NCBI GenBank assembly: GCA_944358685.1
Contig: CALVRQ010000083.1
Coordinates: 1-13,508 of the forward strand
Origin: an uncultured Bacilli bacterium
GTDB lineage: Bacteria; Bacillota_I; Bacilli_A; RF39; UBA660
Length of the DNA: 13,508 nt
Reading direction: 5' to 3'
Below the pieces are notes generated by a model. That model had not been told where the DNA came from. It searched no databases and worked only from the letters and a program-made list of their open reading frames with translations. Positions within the stretch are counted from its first letter, which is position 1. Each line of letters opens with the position of its first letter. Positions 1-6,025 of the stretch are shown here, piece by piece. The position numbers and the translations under genes were made by a program.

Positions 1-196
1 ATTTTTTAATATCTTCTTCTTTTTTAGCGACAACAGACTTTGTAAAATCCATCATACCCCAAATAATAAGTAATATTGGAACTACTATCTTAATACCCTT
101 AATAATTGTTGATACTACATTAAATAAAGCATTAGGTACTAAAATACCTTCACATAAAGTCGAATCAGCGGCATCTAACATATAAATTAAATCCAT
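1..196 (-). CDS. Partial T4SS-pilin-like two-helix membrane protein (second of a tandem pair), 3' end off window
   Basis: The 65 codons visible before the window edge begin at ATG 196 and read MDLIYMLDAADSTLCEGIL and onward. A cysteine at residue 15 is followed by a hydrophobic helix containing IVVPILLIIWGMMDF, then a charged loop (KKEEDIKK) at the edge. The layout and the central motif match the neighbouring 123-residue protein (224-595), so this is a paralog from tandem duplication. The family resemblance is to VirB2/TrbC-type T4SS pilins (Pfam T4SS_pilin from memory): small proteins with two membrane helices joined by a short charged loop. A purine-rich site (AAAGTGGG) precedes the start, and 27 bases separate it from the upstream stop, so it is probably co-transcribed from the promoter at 625-653. 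The second helix and C-terminus are not visible. What the protein does here is not shown by the sequence. Confidence 0.72.
   Translation of the reverse strand, partial: MDLIYMLDAADSTLCEGILVPNALFNVVSTIIKGIKIVVPILLIIWGMMDFTKSVVAKKEEDIKK
51..88. repeat. Direct repeat, copy 1 (38 nt, partner at 450-487)
   Basis: This 38-base stretch matches 450-487 with two mismatches (positions 71/470 and 83/482). It encodes the shared IVVPILLIIWGM core of the two tandem T4SS-pilin-like genes. Conservation at DNA level suggests a fairly recent duplication, or gene conversion between copies. Confidence 0.8.
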
Positions 197-223
197 ATCT
201 CATTCCCACTTTCTAAAAATTAA

Positions 224-595
224 TTACGATTCTTGTCCAGAAATTATTTCTTTTGCACAAGTCCATATACGATTAGTATCTGTACCAGCATCATCGCCAT
301 CAGCTATACTTGCAGCTACATTAATCAAAAGTTGTACAATCGTAACAATCAAAAATACTAATACAGCGGCAATAAGTCTTTTCATGAAAAGTTTTTGACC
401 AGCTTTAATTTTATCTTCATCTTGGCCAATAATAGCTTTTGCGAAATCAATCATACCCCAAATAATAAGCAATATTGGAACGACTATTTGGATAGCAACA
501 ACAATTAAATGAATAACATTACCAATTCCTGTTGGAATACCAGAAAAGCCCTCTACAACTCCTTGACAATAATCTAAAGTATTAAATAAATTCAT
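224..595 (-). CDS. T4SS-pilin-like (VirB2/TrbC-type) small two-helix membrane protein
   Basis: This 123-residue protein has no classical cleavable signal peptide. A short N-terminal segment with Cys10 leads to helix 1 (about residues 24-48, ending IVVPILLIIWGMIDF). A charged loop (about 51-70, GQDEDKIKAGQKLF) and helix 2 (about 72-95) follow, then an acidic tail with Cys113. Cys10 and Cys113 would lie on the same side of the membrane and could pair. The G-M-x-D-F-x-K motif before a charged loop, followed by a second helix, is typical of T4SS_pilin-type proteins of low-GC Gram-positives; this is recollection, not a search. A perfect AGGAGG site precedes the ATG. The gene has its own strong promoter and begins a unit separate from the pilus genes, followed by a paralog at 1-196. 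It could instead be an uncharacterised membrane protein of similar topology. Confidence 0.75.
   Translation of the reverse strand: MNLFNTLDYCQGVVEGFSGIPTGIGNVIHLIVVAIQIVVPILLIIWGMIDFAKAIIGQDEDKIKAGQKLFMKRLIAAVLVFLIVTIVQLLINVAASIADGDDAGTDTNRIWTCAKEIISGQES
450..487. repeat. Direct repeat, copy 2 (38 nt, partner at 51-88)
   Basis: Second copy of the 38-base direct repeat, about 400 bases from the first. It lies in the coding sequence for helix 1 of the 123-residue protein. Confidence 0.8.
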
Positions 596-624
596 AATTT
601 AACCTCCTCTTAATCTATATAATA

Positions 625-653
625 AATATACCTTTTATTCCAACTTTTGTCAA
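625..653 (-). promoter_or_regulatory. Strong sigma-A-type promoter for the T4SS-pilin-like pair
   Basis: On the minus strand, TTGACA (648-653) is followed after 17 bases by TATATT (625-630). The predicted start is near 618, giving a leader of about 20 nt that includes AGGAGG (602-608) before the ATG at 595. The -35 box is a perfect consensus match and the -10 matches five of six. It lies after the TadZ-like stop, so the last two genes can be expressed independently of the pilus operon. Confidence 0.8.
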
Positions 654-685
654 TAGAAGAACAAAACAACTTTACAAAAAAAGAA

Positions 686-1693
686 TTATTTAAATATACC
701 CATAATTCCCTTTTTACCTTCTCCTTGATTAGCAGAATCTTGCTTATAAAAACCTAACTTAACGAAAAACTTATCCAAAGCCTCATTTTCATCACTTTGA
801 TCATTCAAAGGTGGAAGTGTAGCAAATACAGTAAGACCTGTCTCAAATTCAAAATCTGAAACATCTTGATTACTAAGCATACATTGATTCAAAACAATTT
901 TCTTATTTTTATTTCTTTCAAGTACTTTAGGATCACGAGCTAATAACTTATTAAGCTGTATTTTAGATGGTTCTAATAAATAAATTGTCTCACTAGCAAG
1001 CGTCTCGGCCGCTGGACTAGCATTTCCATCTAACAATATAATATCTGAAGAACTATACTTAGAAATTGTATTACCAAGCTCTCCACTATTCACACTATAC
1101 ATCTTATCTTCATCAAAATACATAAAATCATGCTTATCAACTTCTACAGCCACAACATCATAATTATGAGCAAGTTGCTTTTTTGCAATGTAAACAAGTG
1201 TAGTTGCGCCTGCTCCAGGAGTAATATCTTTAAAACATATTACAGAACACTTCTTAAAATCCTGAGCATAACTAGCTGGTGCTGCACCAACACTGTATGT
1301 ATCATGAATTGTATCAAGCTGATGATACTGTGCAACATCACGATAACTATTAGGGTGCTCAATAAGCCATTTAACACCATCAACATTCATTGTAAAATTA
1401 TAAATTCCAACTGATATTAAGTCAGACAAATACTCAGGATTAGACGTTTCGGGTGAACCGTCAAGCAATAAAACAACCTTATCAACATCTAAAGATAAAG
1501 ATAACTGTTGTAAAGTCTTAACATCTTTATAGTCCTTTAATGCTGTAACATCTAAAATCATTTTCTGAAAAAAGAAATTCTGAAAAGTATTTATAATTTC
1601 ATCAACTGTATATTCGCCTTCCAATTTTTTTATAACTTCAATATCTAAATTAGATAAAGCATCACGGTATTTATTCGCTATTATAACATTCAA
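686..1693 (-). CDS. TadZ/CpaE-like pilus localisation protein, P-loop lysine absent
   Basis: About 335 residues, numbered here from an upstream in-frame GTG at 1702. The N-terminal part (about 45-110) has alternating strands and helices like the degenerate receiver domain of CpaE/TadZ, including VVLLLDGSP near 77-84. The second half is a MinD/ParA-like fold. Its loop TPGAGATTL (161-169) sits where KGGxGKTT is expected but has no lysine, and IILLDGNA (221-228) is Walker-B-like. ATP hydrolysis is doubtful. TadZ/CpaE proteins place Tad pilus machinery in the cell and often have atypical Walker A motifs. There is no ATG start. TTG at 1693 is preferred because AGGGGG (1702-1707) lies 8 bases upstream, whereas GTG 1702 has no site at proper spacing. 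It follows the minor pseudopilin gene almost directly and is the last gene of the Tad-like run. Confidence 0.7.
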   Translation of the reverse strand: MNVIIANKYRDALSNLDIEVIKKLEGEYTVDEIINTFQNFFFQKMILDVTALKDYKDVKTLQQLSLSLDVDKVVLLLDGSPETSNPEYLSDLISVGIYNFTMNVDGVKWLIEHPNSYRDVAQYHQLDTIHDTYSVGAAPASYAQDFKKCSVICFKDITPGAGATTLVYIAKKQLAHNYDVVAVEVDKHDFMYFDEDKMYSVNSGELGNTISKYSSSDIILLDGNASPAAETLASETIYLLEPSKIQLNKLLARDPKVLERNKNKKIVLNQCMLSNQDVSDFEFETGLTVFATLPPLNDQSDENEALDKFFVKLGFYKQDSANQGEGKKGIMGIFK

Positions 1694-1701
1694 ATTCTCC
1701 A

Positions 1702-1707
1702 CCCCCT
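1702..1707 (-). promoter_or_regulatory. Ribosome binding site deciding a TTG start for the TadZ-like gene
   Basis: AGGGGG on the minus strand, continuing as TGGAG, ends 8 bases before TTG 1693 and overlaps the TAG stop of the upstream gene (1706-1708). The overlap suggests coupled translation. The alternative GTG at 1702 lies inside this site and would have no ribosome site of its own. Confidence 0.5.
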
Positions 1708-2182
1708 AGCTATCAATTTCATTAAATATCATAGTTTCACCACTTACTGGTAATTTTAACAAACCACCTAAAATTGGTAAATCAAAATACATATAAGATA
1801 TTACACGATAATATTTTCCACATTTAGCAGTATCAGAACCTGAACCACAAGTATCAAATTCATATACGCAGTATTGATAAACACCCTCAGAATTCATTAA
1901 TTTGCCACCACGACCACCATTACCTTCAGCTGTACTTGGACAAACATCAGAATTTTTATTATATCCCACATTAGCTCTATATCCTATATTACCAAGCCAT
2001 TCTTCCACTCTAGCTTCCGTAGAACTAGTATAGCCTTGATCCTTCTCTATTTCCTCAACAATCTTATTTTTGACCTTAAAGGCTTTAGAATAGGAAAGAG
2101 AACCAATAAAGAACATAAGCAGTATTATAACAAATATAATAATTAAATTAAATATTCCGGCATTAGCTATAGCCTCTTTCAT
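1706..2182 (-). CDS. Minor pseudopilin-like protein B (paralog of 2179-2676)
   Basis: This 158-residue protein starts MKEAIANAG and has one N-terminal helix (about 9-30), followed by a charged amphipathic stretch (YSKAFKVKNKIVEEIEK) as in type IV pilin stems. The globular region contains Cys81, Cys105, Cys112 and Cys121. It ends in a conserved YxYxDLPIxG segment (about 130-140) and KLPVSGET. It is clearly paralogous to the upstream protein: shared features include KAFKV, xxGYxS, IGY, the CP pair, YCVY and DLPI. Its ATG overlaps the upstream TGA stop (ATGA), so the two are translationally coupled and probably made in equal amounts. The position within a Tad cluster and the single N-terminal helix point to a minor pilin or TadE/F-type assembly subunit. 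No TadE/F signature was verified. Confidence 0.68.
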   Translation of the reverse strand: MKEAIANAGIFNLIIIFVIILLMFFIGSLSYSKAFKVKNKIVEEIEKDQGYTSSTEARVEEWLGNIGYRANVGYNKNSDVCPSTAEGNGGRGGKLMNSEGVYQYCVYEFDTCGSGSDTAKCGKYYRVISYMYFDLPILGGLLKLPVSGETMIFNEIDS

Positions 2183-2676
2183 ATTCTATCACCCTGCCTC
2201 TGATTATCACTAAAATTATATACTCGTTCACCCTTTGTATAAACCGGTACTTTAAATGCTCCAACAATAGGTAAATCAACATAAATATAACTAGTAAGTG
2301 CATAATTATAATATATTGGTTCGTTATCACCATTAAGTCTACCAGCTTCTTGAGTTCCACGATCATCACTATAATAGTAAACACAGTAAAGATGTTTAGC
2401 ATTTCTAGCAGTTAAAAGAATGCCACCATTCATAGTTTTAGGACAATCATTTTGACCTGTTGGACTATAAGTATAGCCGATAGATGTCAAAAATTGTTCC
2501 ATTTCTTCCTCAGAATAACTATTATATCCCTCAAACTTATCTATTATATATAATAATCTTTCATTTACTTTAAAAGCTTTATAATAACTAATAGTTGCCG
2601 AAAGTAAACCAAATACAATTATAATAAACAAAATAATCATATTGTATAAAAATACACTACCTATTCCTTCCCGCAT
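2179..2676 (-). CDS. Minor pseudopilin-like protein A
   Basis: This 165-residue protein starts MREGIGSVF, with an N-terminal membrane helix (about 10-28) and then a stem YYKAFKVNERLLYIIDKFEGY. The extracytoplasmic domain carries Cys78 and Cys98, a plausible disulfide, and a C-terminal YIYVDLPIVGAFKVPV segment shared with the next gene. GGTGAG lies 5 bases before the ATG. No promoter is visible between it and the hairpin at 2703-2736, so it is probably expressed by readthrough past the pilin terminator. That would make it less abundant than the pilin, as expected of a minor subunit. The role is inferred from topology, paralogy and context; the family was not identified by name. Confidence 0.68.
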   Translation of the reverse strand: MREGIGSVFLYNMIILFIIIVFGLLSATISYYKAFKVNERLLYIIDKFEGYNSYSEEEMEQFLTSIGYTYSPTGQNDCPKTMNGGILLTARNAKHLYCVYYYSDDRGTQEAGRLNGDNEPIYYNYALTSYIYVDLPIVGAFKVPVYTKGERVYNFSDNQRQGDRI

Positions 2677-2702
2677 TTTATCTCACCGCCTTATTATTCA
2701 AG

Positions 2703-2736
2703 AAAAGCTTGCTTCCAAAAAAGCAAGCTTTTTTTT
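2703..2736 (-). terminator. Hairpin terminator/attenuator immediately after the pilin gene
   Basis: A perfect 12-bp stem (2703-2714 with 2721-2732) with a 6-base loop lies one base past the pilin stop codon. The core is AAGCTTGC/GCAAGCTT. In the minus direction it is preceded by an A run and followed by TTTTCTT. On the plus strand it ends in eight T, so it could act in both directions. No plus-strand gene needs it, so its likely job is partial termination after the highly expressed pilin. Confidence 0.78.
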
Positions 2737-2737
2737 A

Positions 2738-2965
2738 CTAACATTCAGATGGATCCTCACCAGCATCAGTAACACATTTTTCATATCCTGAACCTGGATT
2801 AGTACAACCATCACCTTGCCAATATCCTCCAGAATCAGTACAGCACGCTCTACAAGCAGTACTACTCATTAAACTGTTGACAAGTGGTGTAACAACTGCA
2901 ACAATAACACCAATCAAAATAATAGCAACAACTGTTAAGTTTGCTTCTCCTGCTGCTTCTTTCAT
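2738..2965 (-). CDS. Cysteine-rich Flp-like major pilin (candidate)
   Basis: This 75-residue protein has a polar start MKEAAGEAN, one hydrophobic helix (about 9-33) and a 40-residue C-terminal domain with six cysteines (38, 41, 42, 54, 64, 75), the last being the final residue. The size and helix-first layout fit Flp/Tad pilins, and it lies directly after TadB/TadC. It lacks the typical Flp leader and the EY pair after a glycine cleavage site. G6 is the only glycine before the helix and leaves no Glu5. Six cysteines suggest three disulfides capping the pilin after export. The gene has its own promoter (2993-3021), two ribosome-site-like segments (AGGAGGG at 2979-2985, AGGTGAT at 2971-2977), tandem stops TAG-TAA and an immediate terminator, all consistent with the most abundant subunit. 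A secreted Cys-rich peptide is an alternative. Confidence 0.7.
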   Translation of the reverse strand: MKEAAGEANLTVVAIILIGVIVAVVTPLVNSLMSSTACRACCTDSGGYWQGDGCTNPGSGYEKCVTDAGEDPSEC

Positions 2966-2992
2966 TAACTATCACCTACCCTCCTATTTTAA

Positions 2993-3021
2993 ATTATAAC
3001 ACAAATTATTATATTTGACTA
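2993..3021 (-). promoter_or_regulatory. Extended -10 promoter for the pilin gene
   Basis: Minus strand: TGT followed by TATAAT (2993-2998) gives an extended -10 (TGnTATAAT). A weak -35, TAGTCA (3016-3021, four of six consensus bases), lies 17 bases upstream. The start near 2986 leaves a short leader holding both ribosome-site-like segments before ATG 2965. It lies in the only sizeable gap within the assembly-gene run. Confidence 0.6.
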
Positions 3022-3024
3022 CAC

Positions 3025-3819
3025 TTAATAACTCATCATCATCATCATTGACAAAAGTAGAAATCCAAGTATACCTCCACCAGTGCCAAAAAGCATCATC
3101 ATCGTTTTATTTTCCATCTTTTCTAGACGTTCTTTATATTTTTGTTCACGAGCTTTATTCTGTAAAGTAGATATTGTTCTAGAAAACATAAGTAACTGTT
3201 CTTGTTTATTTTCTTGACTACCAAGACCTAAACGGTAAAGCAATCTCATCATTCTCATTGAATCACGAACTGGATATTCATGTGCAAAATCCATATAAGG
3301 CTGTACAGAAGAATCTCCCGCATCAATTTTGGCTACTAACTCTTTTAAACCTGACTTGAATAATTCAGGTGCAGTATCAATTGAACGAGAAAGAGCAACC
3401 GGTACAGTATAGTGCTGAACTAAAATTTCTAGTCCCTTTAAATAGTATGGAAGCATTAAATTAATTTTATGCAAATTTTGTTTATAATAACTACTAAGTT
3501 GCATATAAGGCATTTTAAAAAGGGCAAATCCAATTAAAAATGACAAAAGAACATATGCAAATGAAAGTTGTTGTAAAAATATAAATAAACAAAAAATTAT
3601 TCCAACAATCCCATTACGAACTCTAAGTCCAAACATTTTCTCAACATCAACATCACTGCCATATCTTATCTTAAGTAAAAACTCATAATCATCTTCCATC
3701 AACACTTTAAAATAAGGTTCAGTTTCTTTAATAAATTTATTAGAACTAAAATGATTATTAACTTCAAGAATAAACACCAAAATAACTGCAATAATTATAA
3801 ATATTAATCCTAAACTCAT
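3025..3819 (-). CDS. tadC: TadC-like pilus assembly platform protein
   Basis: Type II secretion F-domain membrane protein, one half of the inner-membrane platform on which the CpaF/TadA ATPase acts. From ATG 3819 it is 264 residues: an N-terminal helix at the very start (SLGLIFIIIAVILVFIL), a cytoplasmic stretch, a pair of helices (about 70-103), a long cytoplasmic helical region with F-domain character (about 120-235) and a C-terminal helix ending in five methionines then SY. In-frame upstream starts (GTG 3858, ATG 3843, ATG 3837) would add 6-13 polar residues. ATG 3819 is preferred because GGGGG lies 9 bases upstream and the arrangement TAATATG, one base past the TadB stop, repeats the cpaB-cpaF junction. 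The Met run is encoded by a (CAT)5 tract on the plus strand (3034-3048). Confidence 0.82.
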   Translation of the reverse strand: MSLGLIFIIIAVILVFILEVNNHFSSNKFIKETEPYFKVLMEDDYEFLLKIRYGSDVDVEKMFGLRVRNGIVGIIFCLFIFLQQLSFAYVLLSFLIGFALFKMPYMQLSSYYKQNLHKINLMLPYYLKGLEILVQHYTVPVALSRSIDTAPELFKSGLKELVAKIDAGDSSVQPYMDFAHEYPVRDSMRMMRLLYRLGLGSQENKQEQLLMFSRTISTLQNKAREQKYKERLEKMENKTMMMLFGTGGGILGFLLLSMMMMMSY

Positions 3820-3820
3820 A

Positions 3821-4726
3821 TTACTCAGCCCCCACATCTTCATTATAATATTTCTCACCAGACAAGATGAAGAACGTATTTAACCAAATAATACCATGAA
3901 GTAATAACTGTACCCACCAATCTTCAAGCATCTGATTATAAGTTTCCATACCGAGCATAAATTGAACAAGCATAACCATCAAATAAAGAATAACACCAAA
4001 TTGTAAAAACTTCTTATGGAAAGTTGCTCTATCAATTCTATCACGGTATACACTTTCAACTAGCATATCAATATCCTGACTCATGTTTTCAAGTGACTCT
4101 CCAGCATCTCTTGAACCTTCATTAGTAATTTGTAAAAATAATTGATGCATATTTCGTACAATATGAAAATCATATTTAGCATTCATATAATTAAGTGATT
4201 GATCAATAGTACCATTCTCATATGCCATATCAATCATTATTTTAACATCTGCTTTAACAGGATCCTCGAGCACATTTGAAGAATATACTCCTTCAAGTGC
4301 TTTAACAAAAGACTGTGTCGTTGCAAATTCCATTATTGTATTAGTAGTATATACTTGTATTTGTTCAAAAATAAACTCACTATATAATCTCTTACAACGT
4401 AAATATGTCAAATATGGAATTACAGCCACAGCCAAACAAGCATAAATAATAGATACAACAATATTATAAAAATATAAATAAGTAATTACGGCTGCACCAA
4501 CAGCAAATACTATTATTTGAATTGCATACTGTCTAGGTGTATATTCCTGACCCAACTCCTTAATTTTTTGTCTAATTGTCCTAAATGAATAAGGAGCATA
4601 CTTTTCATAAATCACACCCATTTTTTTATTAATAAACTTGTAAACATTGTTTGAATTACTGTTATTACGATACAATACAACAAATATAGCAATAAAAGTA
4701 ACCGCTAAAAGAATTATAAATGTCAT
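3821..4726 (-). CDS. tadB: TadB-like pilus assembly platform protein
   Basis: This 301-residue membrane protein has helices at about 2-19, 68-85 and 90-107, a cytoplasmic T2SSF-type domain (about 115-240), and helices at about 242-260 and 272-288. Within the F-domain, FEQIQVYTTNTIMEFATTQSF (about 120-140), a region on loss of large populations of helices in GTIDQSLNYM, and the SRDAGESLENMSQDI segment (205-219) resemble TadB-family proteins. In Tad systems TadB and TadC form the platform that couples the ATPase to pilin polymerisation. A strong AAAGGAGG precedes the ATG and overlaps the upstream cpaF-like stop codon. The downstream tadC-like gene begins one base after its own stop. Order cpaB-cpaF-tadB-tadC is standard for Tad loci. 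Confidence 0.85.
   Translation of the reverse strand: MTFIILLAVTFIAIFVVLYRNNSNSNNVYKFINKKMGVIYEKYAPYSFRTIRQKIKELGQEYTPRQYAIQIIVFAVGAAVITYLYFYNIVVSIIYACLAVAVIPYLTYLRCKRLYSEFIFEQIQVYTTNTIMEFATTQSFVKALEGVYSSNVLEDPVKADVKIMIDMAYENGTIDQSLNYMNAKYDFHIVRNMHQLFLQITNEGSRDAGESLENMSQDIDMLVESVYRDRIDRATFHKKFLQFGVILYLMVMLVQFMLGMETYNQMLEDWWVQLLLHGIIWLNTFFILSGEKYYNEDVGAE
3829..3833 (-). promoter_or_regulatory. Ribosome binding site favouring ATG 3819 for the TadC-like gene
   Basis: GGGGG inside the 3' end of the TadB-like gene lies 9 bases before ATG 3819. That start follows the upstream stop by one base (TAATATG), the usual geometry of coupled translation. The longer GTG start at 3858 lacks comparable support. 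Confidence 0.45.
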
Positions 4727-4737
4727 AGTACCCTCCT

Positions 4738-6024
4738 TTACTCAAATAAATTTTCCACAGTTTTATCCTCTGAAACAGGGACACTATTGTACACAGATTG
4801 TACAAAACCATTATTTGAAACACCAGTAAAATTAGTCGTGTTAGTTTGATTATTCACAGAATTAATAGTATTTTCAGTATTAACAAAATCAGATTTTTCA
4901 GAGATTTGAGCCATACTATTTGCTTGTGCACTTGCCTTCATAGACTCTGCATCAGTATAAGGTTCACCAGCCATATTTTGAAGTTCCTTAGGTAAAAATA
5001 CACCTTGAACTTCCAAATAATCAATTAAATATGGACTCGGATTATTTCTAATTACCTTACCATCTGCACCTTTTCTATAAATTACATTATGACCAGCTTC
5101 ATTAGTATCATTAGTTACATAAAACTCTGTAACCTCTGCAATCTCACGTTTAAAGCTATGAGTAGCCTTATCTGTATAACCACGAATATAAACTCCAAGC
5201 TGAATATATCTACAAATAGAGCTCATAAACTGATTCAAATCTTGATTAGTTTCAAGCAAACTATAAAGACGGTTTGGAATAGATGACGCTTTATCTGCAT
5301 GAATTGTTGATAAAATATAATGACCTGAAGAAATTGAGTTACGAACTGCAAGTACAGCCTCCGCACTACGAACCTCAGAAAGTAAAATCCATTTTGGATT
5401 CTGACGCATACAAGCTTCCAAAATATCAGTATAAGAAGCAATATTATTAGTTTTCATAGAAACTATATCTCTATGTGGAAATATCTTATCCAAATGAAGT
5501 TCCAAAGTATCTTCAATCGTAATGATTTTTTCATCTTCTGCAATTTTAGAAGCTAAATACTTAATAAACTCTGTTTTTCCAGAACCAGTTTCCCCACAAG
5601 CAATTATATTACAATGTCCACGTACACACTGTTCCAAAAAATCAATAATGTCTAATTCAACATACTTTTCTGCAACTATTTTTTCTTTTTGTAAACGTAT
5701 TTTTGCTGGTGTCTTACGTACAACACATGCAATTCCATTTTGAGCAATAGAATCATGGATAAAAGCTAAACGTAACTCTGCACTTTCAGCATCCAAGAAT
5801 GGATGTGCCATATTAAAAGTTTTACCCATAACATTAGAACATTGAAACGCTAGCTTTTCCATAAATGCGTTATTAATAGCGGGATTTTCAACCCTAAATA
5901 TACCTTTAGATAATGTTTTTAAATGTATTTGTCCACCATTATCATAAGAAATATCTGTAATATCATCATCAGCTAAATAAGGTTTTAAATGACCAAAATC
6001 AATTTGTTCAAAAACATTTGTCAT
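4738..6024 (-). CDS. cpaF: CpaF/TadA-family secretion ATPase
   Basis: This 428-residue cytoplasmic hexameric ATPase of the VirB11/TadA group is the motor of Tad pilus assembly. Visible motifs: N-terminal domain about 1-110; Walker A GETGSGKT (144-151); Asp box ITIEDTLEL (168-176); Walker-B region WILLSEVRSAEA (212-223); His box STIHADKA (239-246). All catalytic elements appear intact. After about residue 350 comes a roughly 80-residue tail rich in Asn, Ser, Thr and Gln with no hydrophobic core, probably disordered and unusual for the family. The start at ATG 6024 is supported by CGGAG (6032-6036) inside the upstream cpaB gene and by the one-base gap (TAATATG) after the cpaB stop, which indicates translational coupling. 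The next gene's ribosome site overlaps this stop codon. Confidence 0.93.
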   Translation of the reverse strand: MTNVFEQIDFGHLKPYLADDDITDISYDNGGQIHLKTLSKGIFRVENPAINNAFMEKLAFQCSNVMGKTFNMAHPFLDAESAELRLAFIHDSIAQNGIACVVRKTPAKIRLQKEKIVAEKYVELDIIDFLEQCVRGHCNIIACGETGSGKTEFIKYLASKIAEDEKIITIEDTLELHLDKIFPHRDIVSMKTNNIASYTDILEACMRQNPKWILLSEVRSAEAVLAVRNSISSGHYILSTIHADKASSIPNRLYSLLETNQDLNQFMSSICRYIQLGVYIRGYTDKATHSFKREIAEVTEFYVTNDTNEAGHNVIYRKGADGKVIRNNPSPYLIDYLEVQGVFLPKELQNMAGEPYTDAESMKASAQANSMAQISEKSDFVNTENTINSVNNQTNTTNFTGVSNNGFVQSVYNSVPVSEDKTVENLFE

Positions 6025-6025
6025 A

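Noticed and set aside
2163..2402. Alternative minus-strand frame of 79 codons inside the minor pseudopilin gene
   Set aside because: It lies within the 165-residue gene in another frame, has no ribosome site, and has unusual Ile/Val/Leu-rich content. It is a shadow frame.
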